A DNA stretch of 64,000 nt, taken from NCBI GenBank assembly GCA_026004035.1, contig BPII01000005.1, positions 1-64,000 of the forward strand. Reading direction: 5' to 3'. The notes under the pieces were generated by a model. It made no database searches, had not been told where the DNA came from, and saw nothing but the letters and a program-made list of their open reading frames with translations. The DNA is from Candidatus Sericytochromatia bacterium. Its GTDB lineage: Bacteria; Cyanobacteriota; Sericytochromatia; UBA7694; JACMQJ01. Numbering within the stretch: position 1 is the first letter of the stretch; the number at the start of each line of letters is the position of its first letter. Positions 56,233 through 64,000 of this stretch are shown here, in pieces. A program made the translations under genes and the position numbers.

Positions 56233-56613
56233 TTACTTTTTCTTTCCAGCAACAGTCTTTTTAGCACCTCTTCTTGTTCTAGCATTAGTTTTAGTTCTTT
56301 GACCGCGAACAGGAAGACCTTTACGATGCCTTATACCTCTATAGCATCCTATTTCTATGAGTCTTTTAATATTCATAGAAATTTCTCGTCTAAGGTCACC
56401 TTCTACATGATGACCATTTTCATTCCTTTTATCAATTTCATCTCTTAATCTAGCTATTTCTTCATCAGTTAGATTATAAACTCTAGTATCTGGATTTATA
56501 TTTGTAGCTCTTAGTATATCTTGACTAGTTTTTAAACCTATACCAAAAATATATGTTAAAGCTACTTCTATTCTTTTATTACGTGGCAAGTCTACACCTG
56601 CAATACGAGCCAT
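56233..56613 (-). CDS. rpsM: 30S ribosomal protein S13
   Basis: This 126-residue protein starts [20 protein letters not shown] and has [11 protein letters not shown], a [20 protein letters not shown] block and a basic tail ([16 protein letters not shown]). It lies on the head of the 30S subunit and contacts the P-site tRNA. Confidence 0.97.
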   Translation of the reverse strand: MARIAGVDLPRNKRIEVALTYIFGIGLKTSQDILRATNINPDTRVYNLTDEEIARLRDEIDKRNENGHHVEGDLRREISMNIKRLIEIGCYRGIRHRKGLPVRGQRTKTNARTRRGAKKTVAGKKK

Positions 56614-56634
56614 TAAATTAACCTCCTTATAATA

Positions 56635-56748
56635 TTAACCTTGTCTTTGTTTGTGCTTAGGGTTTTCACATATAACCATAACTTTACCATGCCTTTTAAT
56701 TACTCTACATTTCATGCAAATAGGCTTAACAGAAGCTCTAACTTTCAT
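56635..56748 (-). CDS. rpmJ: 50S ribosomal protein L36
   Basis: The 37-residue protein [20 protein letters not shown]... ends in NPKHKQRQG and has the zinc ligands of the C+ form (CMKC ... C ... H). It lies between infA and rpsM, the standard position, with an aaagga-type ribosome-binding site upstream. Confidence 0.95.
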   Translation of the reverse strand: MKVRASVKPICMKCRVIKRHGKVMVICENPKHKQRQG

Positions 56749-56762
56749 ATTTATTCCTTTCA

Positions 56763-56981
56763 TTACTTTAATCTAAATGTTATTCTTCCTCTTGTTAAAT
56801 CATAAGGTGAAAGCTCAACCTTCACTTTATCACCTGGTAATATTTTTATAAAATGCTTTCTCATTTTACCAGATATATGAGCTAATACTTTATGCCCATT
56901 TTCTAATTCAACTCTAAACATAGCATTTGGAAGTGCTTCTTCTATAGTTCCTTCCATTTCAATTACATCTTGTTTTGACAA
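56763..56981 (-). CDS. infA: Translation initiation factor IF-1
   Basis: The protein reads [20 protein letters not shown] and continues [20 protein letters not shown], with a [10 protein letters not shown] end: the S1/OB-fold IF-1. I chose a TTG start because it gives exactly the family's 72 residues and lies nine bases after aaaggg. An ATG 24 bases upstream would add eight residues (MYFKGCLS) unlike any IF-1. Confidence 0.93.
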   Translation of the reverse strand: MSKQDVIEMEGTIEEALPNAMFRVELENGHKVLAHISGKMRKHFIKILPGDKVKVELSPYDLTRGRITFRLK

Positions 56982-57043
56982 GCTTAAACACCCTTTAAAA
57001 TACAAAGTATAGCAAATTAATAATTATATCAAAAAAAATAAAT

Positions 57044-57724
57044 TTAGTCCATTTTTAAACTTAAATTAATATTAAGTTTTTTATTAATTATAGTAACAAT
57101 TTCAGAAGTTATTTCATCAATATTTTTACTACCATCAACTTTAAAGTAAATATTTTTTTTCTTATAATAATCTATCAATGGTAAAGTTTGTTCTTTATAA
57201 ACTTTAAGTCTATTTAAAACAACTTCTTCTTTATCATCGTTTCTTTGATATATATCGTTACTACCACAATAATCACATATATCATCTACTTTAGGTTTTT
57301 TAAAATCAATATGATAAGGTGCTTGACAGTTTCTACAAATTCTTCTGCCAGTTATTCTCTTAATAAGCAAATCTTTATTAACATCTACTTCTATAGCTAC
57401 ATCAAGTTTTTTATTTAATTCAGATAATAAATTGTCAAATGCTACTGCTTGATTTAAAGTTCTAGGAAAGCCATCCATTAACCAATTATCTGTAAAGTTT
57501 TCTTGAGAAAAAACTTCTTTAATTAGTTCTATCATTAAATTATCAGGTACCAATTTACCTTCATCCATAAAAGATTTAGCTTTATTACCTAAATCTGTTT
57601 TATTTTCAATAGCTTTTCTAAGTATATCACCTGTTGATATTTGTAATATACCAAATTTATTTTCAAGTATTTTAGATTGAGTACCTTTACCTGAACCAGG
57701 TGGACCTAAAAAAAGTATATGCAT
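57044..57724 (-). CDS. adk: Adenylate kinase
   Basis: This 226-residue enzyme has P-loop GPPGSGKGTQ, DGFPRTLNQAVAF, and a LID with four cysteines (CRNC ... CDYC) that would bind zinc, the long-LID form. It converts ATP plus AMP to two ADP. The ATG directly follows the secY stop, the classical secY-adk coupling. Confidence 0.96.
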   Translation of the reverse strand: MHILFLGPPGSGKGTQSKILENKFGILQISTGDILRKAIENKTDLGNKAKSFMDEGKLVPDNLMIELIKEVFSQENFTDNWLMDGFPRTLNQAVAFDNLLSELNKKLDVAIEVDVNKDLLIKRITGRRICRNCQAPYHIDFKKPKVDDICDYCGSNDIYQRNDDKEEVVLNRLKVYKEQTLPLIDYYKKKNIYFKVDGSKNIDEITSEIVTIINKKLNINLSLKMD

Positions 57725-59032
57725 TTATTTTAAAAATCCTTCATATTGTCTTGCTAATAAATGAGCTTGTAATTGGTTAAATAAATCTATTGCTACTCCT
57801 ACCATTATTAGTAAAGCTGTACTACCTAAACCACTTAAAGTATTAACACCTAAAGCTCTTTCAGCTATCATTGGTATTAGAGCTATACTACTTATAAATA
57901 ATGCTCCTAACAATGTAATTCTGTTTAATATAGTTTCTAAATATTCAGCAGTTGGTCTTCCTGGTCTATATCCTGGTATAAAACTACCGTATCTTTTAAG
58001 GTTATTTGCTATTTCTATTGGATTTAATGTTATAGAAGCATAGAAAAAAGTAAAGAAAAATATTAAAGCACAATATAATATTGGATATAATGGTTTTGAC
58101 GGATTTAAATAATCTGTTATAGTTTTTAACCATCCAGCACTAACAAATTGTGATATAGTAGCAGGAAATAATAACACAGATGAAGCAAATATTATTGGCA
58201 TTACTCCACCTTGGTTAATTCTAAATGGTAAATATGTTGCTCTACCGCCATACATTTTATTACCAACTTGTCTTTTAGCTGATTGAACAGGTATTTTTCT
58301 AGCTCCTTCAGAAGCGTAAACAATTGCAATAATTAAAGATAAGAATATTAAAAGTAATAAAGAAACTGAAAACCAGTTTGTAGCTCCTGCTTCTACTGAT
58401 TCCATTGTAGATTTAAAGTAACTAGGAAACCTTGATATTATACCTATGAATATTAATATAGATGCACCATTTCCAATACCTTTTTCTGTAATTTGCTCAC
58501 CTAACCACATTATAAATATAGTACCTGCAACTAGTAATAAAACAGTGTTCAAAATAAATAATATTGGTGGTGATGAAGCTGCTGGATGTCCTATTATAGC
58601 ATTACTTCGCCATAAAGCTATAACAATACCTGTAGATTGTAAAGTTCCTAATACTATTGTTAAGTATCTAGTTATTTGTGCTAATTGTTTTCTACCAGCT
58701 TCTCCACCTTCTTTTTGTAACTCTTCTAATTTTGGTATCACAGATGTCATTAGTTGAATTATTATAGAAGCATTAATATAAGGAACTATACCCATAGCAA
58801 GAATAGAAAAGCTAGATAGAGCACCCCCTGAAAACATATCAATAAGACCTAACAAATTTCCGCTATTAAAAAGTTTTTGTAATATAGATGTATCCAATCC
58901 AGGTACAGGTATAAAAATACCAATTCTAAATACAATAATTATTCCTATTGTAAAAAGTATTTTTTGTATTAATCCTGAAGATTTAAGCATTTCGCCTACA
59001 ACTTCAGGTCTTAAAATTCCATTATTTTTCAT
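57725..59032 (-). CDS. secY: Protein translocase subunit SecY
   Basis: This 435-residue protein has ten predicted membrane helices. Signatures include FRIGIFIPVPGLDTSIL, the plug-region GGALSSFSILAMGIVPYINA, KIPVQSAKRQVG and YRPGRPTAEYL. It forms the protein-conducting channel with SecE and SecG. Its position between rplO and adk is canonical. Confidence 0.97.
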   Translation of the reverse strand: MKNNGILRPEVVGEMLKSSGLIQKILFTIGIIIVFRIGIFIPVPGLDTSILQKLFNSGNLLGLIDMFSGGALSSFSILAMGIVPYINASIIIQLMTSVIPKLEELQKEGGEAGRKQLAQITRYLTIVLGTLQSTGIVIALWRSNAIIGHPAASSPPILFILNTVLLLVAGTIFIMWLGEQITEKGIGNGASILIFIGIISRFPSYFKSTMESVEAGATNWFSVSLLLLIFLSLIIAIVYASEGARKIPVQSAKRQVGNKMYGGRATYLPFRINQGGVMPIIFASSVLLFPATISQFVSAGWLKTITDYLNPSKPLYPILYCALIFFFTFFYASITLNPIEIANNLKRYGSFIPGYRPGRPTAEYLETILNRITLLGALFISSIALIPMIAERALGVNTLSGLGSTALLIMVGVAIDLFNQLQAHLLARQYEGFLK

Positions 59033-59034
59033 TT

Positions 59035-59484
59035 TTAACCTTCAAGAACAATAGCTTCTCCACCTAAGGATGTTATTTTTTCTTTAGCTGATTGACTAAA
59101 ATGATGTGCTTCTACTTTTAATTTAACAGATAATTCTCCATTACCTAAAACTCTTAAAGCTTGACTATGTTTATCAACTAATTTATCTTTTAGTAATAGA
59201 TCGAGATTAACTAATGTTCCTTCAGGATACCTATTCAAATCTTTAACATTTACAACACCATAATTAACTTTTTTTACAACATGAAAATATTTCTTTTTTG
59301 GTAATCTTCTGAATAGAGGCATTTGACCACCTTCAAATCCTGGTCTTACTTCTGAACCTGATCTTTGTCCTTGACCATTATAACCTCTACCAGCAGTTTT
59401 ACCTTTACCTGAGCCCCAACCTCTAGCTTTTCTTTTTGATTTTTTATTTGAACCTTTAGCCGGTTTTAAATCTGATAGTTTCAT
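59035..59484 (-). CDS. rplO: 50S ribosomal protein L15
   Basis: This 149-residue protein has RKARGWGSGKGKTAGRGYNG, PGFEGGQMPLFRRLPKK and a C-terminal VKVEAHHFSQSAKEKI. It is a late-assembly protein of the large subunit. It starts four bases after the rpsE stop. Confidence 0.97.
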   Translation of the reverse strand: MKLSDLKPAKGSNKKSKRKARGWGSGKGKTAGRGYNGQGQRSGSEVRPGFEGGQMPLFRRLPKKKYFHVVKKVNYGVVNVKDLNRYPEGTLVNLDLLLKDKLVDKHSQALRVLGNGELSVKLKVEAHHFSQSAKEKITSLGGEAIVLEG

Positions 59485-59488
59485 ATTT

Positions 59489-60026
59489 TTATACCTCTTG
59501 TTTTTCTACATGATTTATAATTTCAAAAGGTTTTAAACCTCTTAAGTAAGCTATATCTTTAAGAGTTCTTAATTTTGATAAAGCATCAATTGTAGCTCTA
59601 GCATTATTTATTGGTGAGTCAGAACCTAATGATTTTCCTACCACATCTCTTAATCCTGCTGCTTCTAATACAGCTCTTACTGCTCCACCAGCAATAATAC
59701 CGCTACCTTCAGGAGCTGGTTTTATTAAAACTTTACTAGCACCATTTTTAGCAACTGATATATGTGGTATAGTTGTTCTGTCAATAGGAACTTCAATTTG
59801 ATGTTTTTTAGCATCAGCTATTGCTTTTTGTATAGCACCTATAACTTCATTAGACTTACCTACTCCAACTCCGACATTACCTTTACCATTACCAACAATA
59901 ACAACAGCTCTAAAGCTTAATTTTTTTCCACCTTTTACAACTTTAGTTACTCTTCTTATTTGAATAACTTTTTCAATAGTATCTATTTCTAACTCTTCTG
60001 CTGATTTTTTTTTTACTTTTTGCCAT
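59489..60026 (-). CDS. rpsE: 30S ribosomal protein S5, out of frame at a poly-A tract near the start
   Basis: From about codon 8 the frame is a clear S5: [60 protein letters not shown] and a [18 protein letters not shown]-like end. The ATG with good ribosome-binding site (aaggagtaaat) is followed by gca aaa agt and then ten A residues. This leads to an early stop; nine A would give [15 protein letters not shown] and a 178-residue S5. No other start fits. S5 is essential for decoding accuracy, so either slippage at A10 restores the frame or the run length is wrong in the sequence. Confidence 0.9.
60005..60014 (-). other. A10 homopolymer in rpsE (candidate slippage site)
   Basis: Ten consecutive A residues in the coding strand, after the fourth codon of rpsE. 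One base fewer (or two more) is needed to keep the frame. Confidence 0.7.
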
Positions 60027-60035
60027 ATTTACTCC

Positions 60036-60398
60036 TTAAAACTCTAAACCATTTTGTCTAGCTGCATCAGCTAAAGATTTTACTTTTCCATGATAAATAT
60101 AACCGCCTCTATCATAAACAACAGAATTTATACCTTTAGCTTTAGCTTTTTTAGCTATATCTTCACCTACTTTAAAAGCTGCTTCTACAGTGTTACTACT
60201 TTCTAAAGATTTTCTTAATTCAGGATCCAATGTTGAAGATGCCACTAATGTATTACCTGTTTCATCATTAATAATTTGTGCATATATATGCTTATTGCTT
60301 TTAAAAATACATAATCTTGGTCTTTCAGCTGAACCATGAACTTTTTTACGTATTCTTTTATGTATTCTTTTTCTAGCTTCTTGTCTTGTTTCTCTCAT
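60036..60398 (-). CDS. rplR: 50S ribosomal protein L18
   Basis: This 120-residue protein has [35 protein letters not shown] and [20 protein letters not shown]. It binds 5S rRNA together with L5. Confidence 0.97.
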   Translation of the reverse strand: MRETRQEARKRIHKRIRKKVHGSAERPRLCIFKSNKHIYAQIINDETGNTLVASSTLDPELRKSLESSNTVEAAFKVGEDIAKKAKAKGINSVVYDRGGYIYHGKVKSLADAARQNGLEF

Positions 60399-60407
60399 AA
60401 AATACTC

Positions 60408-60947
60408 CTATTTTTTACCAGATTTACCAGCTTTTCTACGAACTACTTCTGTAGAATATTTTATACCTTTACCTTTATAAGGTTCAGGTTTACGAACTGC
60501 TCTAATTTTTGCAGCAACATCTCCAACTAATTGTTTATCAATACCTTTAACATTAATTTTATTAACACCTTCTACAGAAAACTCAATTCCTTCAGGTGCT
60601 TCTATTTCTACTGAATGAGAATAACCAACTTGTAAAACAAGTTTTTTACCTTGTAATTGACATCTATAACCAACACCTACTAAATCAAGTGATTTAACAA
60701 ATCCTTTACTTACTCCTTCTATCATATTTGATACTAAAGTCCTTGTTAAACCATGTAATGATTTATGTATCTTATCATTACCGTTTCTACTTACTATTAT
60801 TTTATTATTTTCAATGCTTAAAGAAATTTCGTTTCTAATAGTTCTTTTTAAAGTTCCTTTAGGTCCTGAAATTATAACTTCATTTCCTTTTATTTCTACT
60901 TTAGTACCATTTGGTACATCTATAGGTTTATTGCCAATACGCGACAT
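60408..60947 (-). CDS. rplF: 50S ribosomal protein L6
   Basis: This 179-residue protein has [20 protein letters not shown] at the start and the signature [20 protein letters not shown] near the end. Two similar folds bind 23S rRNA near the factor-binding site. Confidence 0.97.
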   Translation of the reverse strand: MSRIGNKPIDVPNGTKVEIKGNEVIISGPKGTLKRTIRNEISLSIENNKIIVSRNGNDKIHKSLHGLTRTLVSNMIEGVSKGFVKSLDLVGVGYRCQLQGKKLVLQVGYSHSVEIEAPEGIEFSVEGVNKINVKGIDKQLVGDVAAKIRAVRKPEPYKGKGIKYSTEVVRRKAGKSGKK

Positions 60948-60980
60948 TGTAAAAAATCCTCCTAATATTTTTTATGGAAA

Positions 60981-61373
60981 TTACCAAACATAACAAATAA
61001 TTTCACCACCGACTTTATGGAATCTTGCTTTTCTATCAGTCATAATTCCTTTAGATGTTGATAGAATAGCTATTCCAAATCCTCCAAGAACTCTTGGAAT
61101 ATCTTTATAACCTGAATATATACGTAATCCTGGCTTGCTTATTCTTTTTATACCACTAATAACCTGTTGTCCATTTACATATTTTAGTTTAACTTTCAAA
61201 GTTTTCTTTTTATCATTTTCTAATTCTTCAAATTCAGATATATAACCTTCATTTTTTAATAAGGTTAGTAACTCTTTTTTTAGTTTAGAAAAAGGAACTT
61301 CTACAAATAAGTGAGAAGCCATACAAGCATTTCTTATACGTGTTAGCATATCTGCTATTGGATCTGTGTGCAT
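60981..61373 (-). CDS. rpsH: 30S ribosomal protein S8
   Basis: This 130-residue protein starts [16 protein letters not shown] and ends with [18 protein letters not shown] and GGEIICYVW, the S8 signatures. It binds the central domain of 16S rRNA and often regulates the operon by binding its mRNA near rplE; I cannot identify that site here. Confidence 0.97.
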   Translation of the reverse strand: MHTDPIADMLTRIRNACMASHLFVEVPFSKLKKELLTLLKNEGYISEFEELENDKKKTLKVKLKYVNGQQVISGIKRISKPGLRIYSGYKDIPRVLGGFGIAILSTSKGIMTDRKARFHKVGGEIICYVW

Positions 61374-61385
61374 AATTTTCTCCTT

Positions 61386-61571
61386 TTACCAACTTGCTTT
61401 CATAACACCAGGAAGCTCACCTCTGTGAGCTAATTCTCTAAAACATATTCTACATATACCAAATCTTTTATAAACAGCATGTGGTCTTCCACATCTAGTA
61501 CATCTAGTATATGCTCTTGTAGAAAATTTAGGTTTTCTTTTACATTTTGCTATTAAAGATTTCTTAGCCAA
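61386..61571 (-). CDS. rpsN: 30S ribosomal protein S14, zinc (type Z) form
   Basis: The 61-residue protein is the short zinc-binding form, with [20 protein letters not shown] providing four Cys ligands and [17 protein letters not shown] at the end. The family length is exactly 61. Confidence 0.97.
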   Translation of the reverse strand: MAKKSLIAKCKRKPKFSTRAYTRCTRCGRPHAVYKRFGICRICFRELAHRGELPGVMKASW

Positions 61572-61583
61572 ATTATTTCTCCT

Positions 61584-62147
61584 TTACTTTTTAAATGGAA
61601 ATCCTATATAAGTTAATAAAGCTTTAGCTTCTTTATCTGTTTTAGCTGTAGTTACAATACTTATTTGTAATCCTCTTATTTTATCAATTTTATCATAATC
61701 TATTTCAGGAAATATTAATTGTTCTTTTAAACCTAAAGAAAAATTACCTTTGCCATCAAAACCTCTAGGTGATATACCTCTAAAGTCTCTTATTCTAGGT
61801 AAATTTAAAGTTATAAGTTTATCCAAAAACTCATACATTCTTGAAGCTCTTAAAGTAACTTTAACACCATTTGGCATACCTGCTCTAAGTTTAAAACCTG
61901 CTATAGACTTTTTAGCTTTTGTAACTATAGGCTTTTGTCCTGTTATTAATGATATATCTCTTAAAACATTCTCTAATATTTTAGTATTTTGTACGTATTC
62001 ACCAATACCTATATTAACAACAATTTTTTCTATTTTAGGAACCTGCATTTTATTTTTATAATTAAAATCTTTCATTAGAGCAGGTATAACTACGTTCTCA
62101 TATTTATCTTTTAACCTTGGAATAGTTTTTTCTTTAACTTCTGTCAT
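61584..62147 (-). CDS. rplE: 50S ribosomal protein L5
   Basis: This 187-residue protein has [59 protein letters not shown] and [20 protein letters not shown]. It binds 5S rRNA and forms the central protuberance. Confidence 0.97.
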   Translation of the reverse strand: MTEVKEKTIPRLKDKYENVVIPALMKDFNYKNKMQVPKIEKIVVNIGIGEYVQNTKILENVLRDISLITGQKPIVTKAKKSIAGFKLRAGMPNGVKVTLRASRMYEFLDKLITLNLPRIRDFRGISPRGFDGKGNFSLGLKEQLIFPEIDYDKIDKIRGLQISIVTTAKTDKEAKALLTYIGFPFKK

Positions 62148-62166
62148 ATATTAGTTACTCCTCTTA

Positions 62167-62541
62167 TTAATCAAATTGTGTATCAGATTTCTTTGATACT
62201 CTAACTTTTCTACCATTTTCTAAAAATACTTTTTTTGTTCTAACACCTTTTTTTAAAGTTTCATCATAAAGCATTACTTTACAACTAGGTATAGGAGCTT
62301 CCTTTTTTATAAGCCCACCTCTTGGATTTTCAGGTGAAGGCTTTGTAGCTTTTGTTATTAGATTTATTTTTGCTTCTTCCTTTGGATCTAAAGATTCTAC
62401 TAATACCTTTCCTTCTTTACGAAAAACCTTTTTTACTTCACCTATTTTTCCTTTATCTTTACCTGATATAACTACAACTTTATCACCTTTTTTGACATGT
62501 ATTTTTTTAGGTAAAGATTTTAATTTAGAATTTAATTTCAT
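62167..62541 (-). CDS. rplX: 50S ribosomal protein L24
   Basis: This 124-residue protein has a KOW motif in KGDKVVVISGKDKGKIGEVK and GGLIKKEAPIPSCKVMLYD. It is slightly longer than the usual 102-110 residues. Its first base is shared with the last base of the rplN stop. Confidence 0.95.
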   Translation of the reverse strand: MKLNSKLKSLPKKIHVKKGDKVVVISGKDKGKIGEVKKVFRKEGKVLVESLDPKEEAKINLITKATKPSPENPRGGLIKKEAPIPSCKVMLYDETLKKGVRTKKVFLENGRKVRVSKKSDTQFD

Positions 62542-62912
62542 TATAAAACCTCCGGTGCTAAGGATATTATTTTCATAAAGTTCTTATCTCTTAATTCTCT
62601 TGCTACTGGTCCAAAAACTCTAGTTCCTCTTGGACTGTTATCTTTTGGATTTATAATAACAGCTGCGTTTTCATCAAATTTTATGTAAGAACCATCTTCT
62701 CTTCTTAATCCTTTTTTGGATCTAACAATAACAGCTTTTACAATATCACTTTTTTTAACAGGCATATTAGGAGTTGCGTCTTTAACAACAGCAACAATAA
62801 TATCTCCTATATTGGCATATCTTCTTCTTGTTCCACCAAGAACTTTTATACACAAAAGTTCTTTAGCACCTGTATTATCAGCTACAACTAACCTTGTCTC
62901 TTGTTGAATCAT
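62541..62912 (-). CDS. rplN: 50S ribosomal protein L14
   Basis: This 123-residue protein has [34 protein letters not shown] and [22 protein letters not shown]-like signatures. It contacts 16S rRNA in an inter-subunit bridge. Confidence 0.97.
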   Translation of the reverse strand: MIQQETRLVVADNTGAKELLCIKVLGGTRRRYANIGDIIVAVVKDATPNMPVKKSDIVKAVIVRSKKGLRREDGSYIKFDENAAVIINPKDNSPRGTRVFGPVARELRDKNFMKIISLAPEVL

Positions 62913-62914
62913 AA

Positions 62915-63163
62915 TTATTCTCCTGCTTTTTCAACTATACGTAATAATCTCCAAGTTTTATGCTTACTATATGGCTTAGACTCAATTATTTCAACTAAAT
63001 CACCAATATTACAATCATTATTTTCATCATGAAATTTATATTTTTTAGTTTTCTTTATTACTTTACCATATAAAGGGTGTGGTTTTAGCGAAACAACAGA
63101 TAAAACACCTGTTTTTTGCATTTTATTACTAACTACTTTTCCTAATAACACTCTTTTAGGCAT
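62915..63163 (-). CDS. rpsQ: 30S ribosomal protein S17
   Basis: The 82-residue protein [20 protein letters not shown] has the OB fold and a [20 protein letters not shown] end. I chose the ATG six bases after gaggtg; a GTG three codons earlier is possible but would fall inside that ribosome-binding site. It overlaps the end of rpmC by eight bases. Confidence 0.94.
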   Translation of the reverse strand: MPKRVLLGKVVSNKMQKTGVLSVVSLKPHPLYGKVIKKTKKYKFHDENNDCNIGDLVEIIESKPYSKHKTWRLLRIVEKAGE

Positions 63164-63374
63164 TTTTAGCACCTCTCAAATTTAATAATCTTTCTTGATT
63201 AACTGTTTTTATTTGTGCTATACGATGTTTTAGTTGCCCAAGTTTAGCAGTATTTTCTAATTGCTTAAGTGCATGCTTAAATTTTAATTGAAAAAGTTCT
63301 TCTTTAGCTTTTTTTAATTCGTCTTCTAATTCTGTATCACTTAATGCTCGTAATTCTTCCAATGCTTTATTCAT
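63156..63374 (-). CDS. rpmC: 50S ribosomal protein L29
   Basis: The 72-residue protein [20 protein letters not shown] has two long helices and a [20 protein letters not shown] motif. The start is fixed by aaggag seven bases upstream; the longer in-frame start would add 15 hydrophobic residues foreign to L29. Confidence 0.95.
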   Translation of the reverse strand: MNKALEELRALSDTELEDELKKAKEELFQLKFKHALKQLENTAKLGQLKHRIAQIKTVNQERLLNLRGAKNA

Positions 63375-63375
63375 A

Positions 63376-63873
63376 TCAAATCTCCTTATCAGTAGAATTA
63401 TTTTCAGAAGAGTTTTCAACTTTTATCTTTTTAGGTCCAATCTTTTTTTCAAATTCTTTTTCTGCCATTTCTTTTGTCAAAAACTTTGTTTTTATAGGTA
63501 ATTTTGCTGCTGCTAATCTCATAGCTTCTTTTGCTACTTCTTCTGTTGTACCTTTTATTTCAAACAAAATTCTACCTGGTTTAACAACTGCTACCCAATA
63601 TTCAGGAGAACCTTTACCTGACCCCATTCTTGTTTCAGCTGGTTTTGCTGTTACAGCTTTATCAGGAAATATTCTTATAAAAATCTTTCCACCTCTTCTC
63701 GTGTATCGTGTCATTGCTCTTCTAGCTGCTTCTATTTGTCTTGATGTTATCCATGCAGGTTCAAGAGCTTGAAGACCAAAATCACCAAAATCAACTTTAT
63801 TACCTCTTGTTTCAGTGCCTTTCATTCTTCCTCTATGATGTTTTCTGTATTTTGTTTTTTTAGGCATTAACAT
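63376..63873 (-). CDS. rplP: 50S ribosomal protein L16
   Basis: This 165-residue protein starts [19 protein letters not shown] and has [20 protein letters not shown]-like, [20 protein letters not shown] and [10 protein letters not shown] blocks. It has a 20-residue Asn/Ser/Glu tail beyond the normal end. aggagg lies eight bases before the first ATG. It overlaps the rpsC stop. It organises the A-site tRNA region. Confidence 0.96.
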   Translation of the reverse strand: MLMPKKTKYRKHHRGRMKGTETRGNKVDFGDFGLQALEPAWITSRQIEAARRAMTRYTRRGGKIFIRIFPDKAVTAKPAETRMGSGKGSPEYWVAVVKPGRILFEIKGTTEEVAKEAMRLAAAKLPIKTKFLTKEMAEKEFEKKIGPKKIKVENSSENNSTDKEI

Positions 63874-64000
63874 TTGCTTTTCCTCCTAATTTTTTATTGA
63901 ATTGTCCAGGAAAAATTTCACCTTTACATATCCAAACTTTAACTCCTATTTTACCAAAAACTGTATCAGCTTCAGAAAAACCATAATCAATATCAGCTCT
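63860..64000 (-). CDS. rpsC: 30S ribosomal protein S3, C-terminal part (cut by window end)
   Basis: The 46 residues present read [20 protein letters not shown] then [14 protein letters not shown], the S3 C-terminal domain signature. The 5' end lies beyond the window. Its stop overlaps the rplP start region by 14 bases, which continues the operon upstream. Confidence 0.95.
   Translation of the reverse strand, partial: RADIDYGFSEADTVFGKIGVKVWICKGEIFPGQFNKKLGGKANVNA

Overview
The window is strongly A+T-rich (by eye about three quarters A+T), gene-dense and bacterial. The cell looks diderm: it has an LptF/LptG-type permease, an OstA/LptD-like barrel protein, a small outer-membrane-barrel-like protein and several lipoproteins. 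It also carries SepF, a division protein best known from Firmicutes, Actinobacteria and Cyanobacteria. With the zinc-ribbon S14, Ycf48-like propeller repeats, a Ser/Thr-kinase/AAA/GAF/histidine-kinase giant, and calpain-like and C39-like proteases, this points to a non-photosynthetic relative of Cyanobacteria (Melainabacteria/Vampirovibrionia-like). That placement is inference; no 16S rRNA gene is present.

Layout. Bases 1-4720 (minus strand) hold recognisable but frame-broken genes: tlyA, uppS, a small membrane protein, a CBS protein, a DUF971 protein and a PhoX-type phosphatase. They are either decayed or badly base-called. Bases 4.8-25 kb are intact housekeeping and envelope genes: HtrA protease, Lpt permease, a C39-like protein, RimI, a Ycf48-like lipoprotein, a 1743-residue sensor kinase, a TPR protein, an OstA/LptD-like pair, TetR plus an ABC1 kinase, tRNA-Ser and tRNA-Arg, and the CCA-adding enzyme. 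Bases 25.2-34.5 kb form a defence-like island: an Eco57I-type restriction-methyltransferase, five tandem Rpn/YhgA-like nuclease genes on the opposite strand, and the truncated C-terminus of a second methyltransferase.

Bases 34.5-53.2 kb carry a TolB-like propeller lipoprotein, tRNA-Leu, an S9 peptidase with gcvH and gcvT, a split DsbD system, methyltransferases, CBS and zinc-ribbon proteins, sepF with yggS, lysC, a calpain-like protein with a frameshifted lipoprotein signal, and nuoI with nuoH. The intergenic spaces hold two families of dispersed repeats and transposase remnants. Bases 53.2-64 kb start with a mreD-like gene and continue with the ribosomal-protein operon, read right to left: rpsC (partial), rplP, rpmC, rpsQ, rplN, rplX, rplE, rpsN, rpsH, rplF, rplR, rpsE, rplO, secY, adk, infA, rpmJ, rpsM, rpsK, rpsD, rpoA, rplQ.

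The most notable observations are these. All five Rpn copies keep a strong internal Shine-Dalgarno plus ATG that would make a short C-terminal protein from the same gene, as in intragenic toxin/antitoxin Rpn loci. Essential rpsE is out of frame at an A10 tract. The giant kinase has a degenerate Ser/Thr kinase domain. One ~130-bp repeat sits exactly at the truncation point of a methyltransferase. Several genes have a -10 box only 5-9 nt before the start codon, as expected for leaderless mRNAs.
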